A program made the translations under genes and the position numbers. A model generated the notes under the pieces. The model was not told the origin of the DNA. It searched no databases and worked only from the letters and a program-made list of their open reading frames with translations. Positions 5,467-5,709 of a stretch of 5,709 nucleotides of DNA are shown here, piece by piece. The first letter of the stretch is position 1; each line of letters begins with the position of its first letter. This DNA comes from CAZHZT01 sp964537285 (GTDB taxonomy: Bacteria > Bacteroidota > Bacteroidia > Chitinophagales > Saprospiraceae). The DNA lies in assembly GCA_964537285.1 (NCBI GenBank), contig CAZHZT010000203.1, positions 1 through 5,709 of the forward strand, written 5' to 3'.

Positions 5467-5655
5467 TTAGGGATTAGGCAATTAATAAGCTACCCAAATT
5501 TTGCGAAGTAATTTTTTTCTAAGGCTAGGCGGAAAACGTAGGCATAACTTGTCCCGAATGCCTTCGGGACCCAAAGGTACGGCGAGGCTTTCCAACAAAG
5601 CCTGAGGAAAAAAGAACAAGTAAAATGGGTAGGGTATTATTTTCCTGATCCCTTA
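5467..5655. repeat. MITE-like element, copy 2
   Basis: Aligns without gaps to 3512-3700 in the same orientation, offset by 1955 bases. The differences are T5468 (A in copy 1), A5521 (C3566), A5598 (C3643) and A5615 (G3660), so 185 of 189 positions agree. A5521 breaks one pair in the inner stem. The outer TA seen at both ends of copy 1 is TT at the left end here. It lies 165 bases upstream of the AAA-ATPase gene start. Confidence 0.85.
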
Positions 5656-5709
5656 GGACCGGCCTTATTCAATTTAGCTTTTTGACAGGCTGGCAGCCGT
5701 TAAAAGAAT
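5656..5709. other. Right edge of the window, no gene seen
   Basis: Fifty-four bases after the second MITE-like copy. They do not resemble the sequence beyond copy 1, which helps define the element's right boundary at about 5655. No feature can be supported. Confidence 0.5.

Noticed and set aside
3512..5655. Classical composite transposon
   Set aside because: The repeats are too short to encode a transposase and none is present between them, so only a MITE-like or recombination cassette can be argued.

Overview
The window looks like chromosomal DNA of a Bacteroidota (Bacteroidetes) bacterium. The evidence is the AT-rich intergenic DNA, the A-rich leaders without clear Shine-Dalgarno sites, and proteins of types common in that phylum: a short ArsR with a CIC motif, a DUF6428-like protein, a FemAB-like GNAT, and an AAA-ATPase-like/PD-(D/E)XK protein. 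Genus and species cannot be determined from the sequence.

Left part (about 130-2500, + strand): a four-gene arsenic operon, arsR (187-504), a DUF6428-like protein (541-1014), a thioredoxin-type arsenate reductase/LMW-PTP-like protein (1174-1794) and an aquaporin-family channel (GTG at 1796, ends 2413). ArsR probably represses its own promoter through a palindrome at 157-172. The reductase would turn arsenate into arsenite, and the channel would let arsenite leave the cell down its gradient. No ArsB or Acr3 pump is present, so this resembles the AqpS-type arrangement known from Sinorhizobium meliloti. Three details stand out: the channel's first transmembrane helix appears about eight residues short, the DUF6428-like protein ends in a CC-x5-CC tail with ArsD-like spacing, and a compound palindrome lies inside the operon. 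A perfect 20-bp hairpin (2460-2502) closes the operon.

Middle (2535-3470, - strand): a FemAB/BioF2-like GNAT acyltransferase, convergent with the ars operon.

Right part (3512-5655): a 189-bp MITE-like element with imperfect 29-bp terminal inverted repeats occurs twice in direct orientation (3512-3700 and 5467-5655), exactly 1955 bp apart, with 4 differences and no indels. Between the copies lies one complete gene (3769-5301, - strand) for an AAA-ATPase-like protein with a C-terminal PD-(D/E)XK nuclease domain, followed by its own strong terminator-like hairpin (3721-3765). The arrangement looks like a self-contained cassette that could be lost by recombination between the repeats or have been moved as a unit.

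No rRNA, tRNA, CRISPR array or transposase gene was seen. The first 186 bases and the last 54 bases hold no supported gene.
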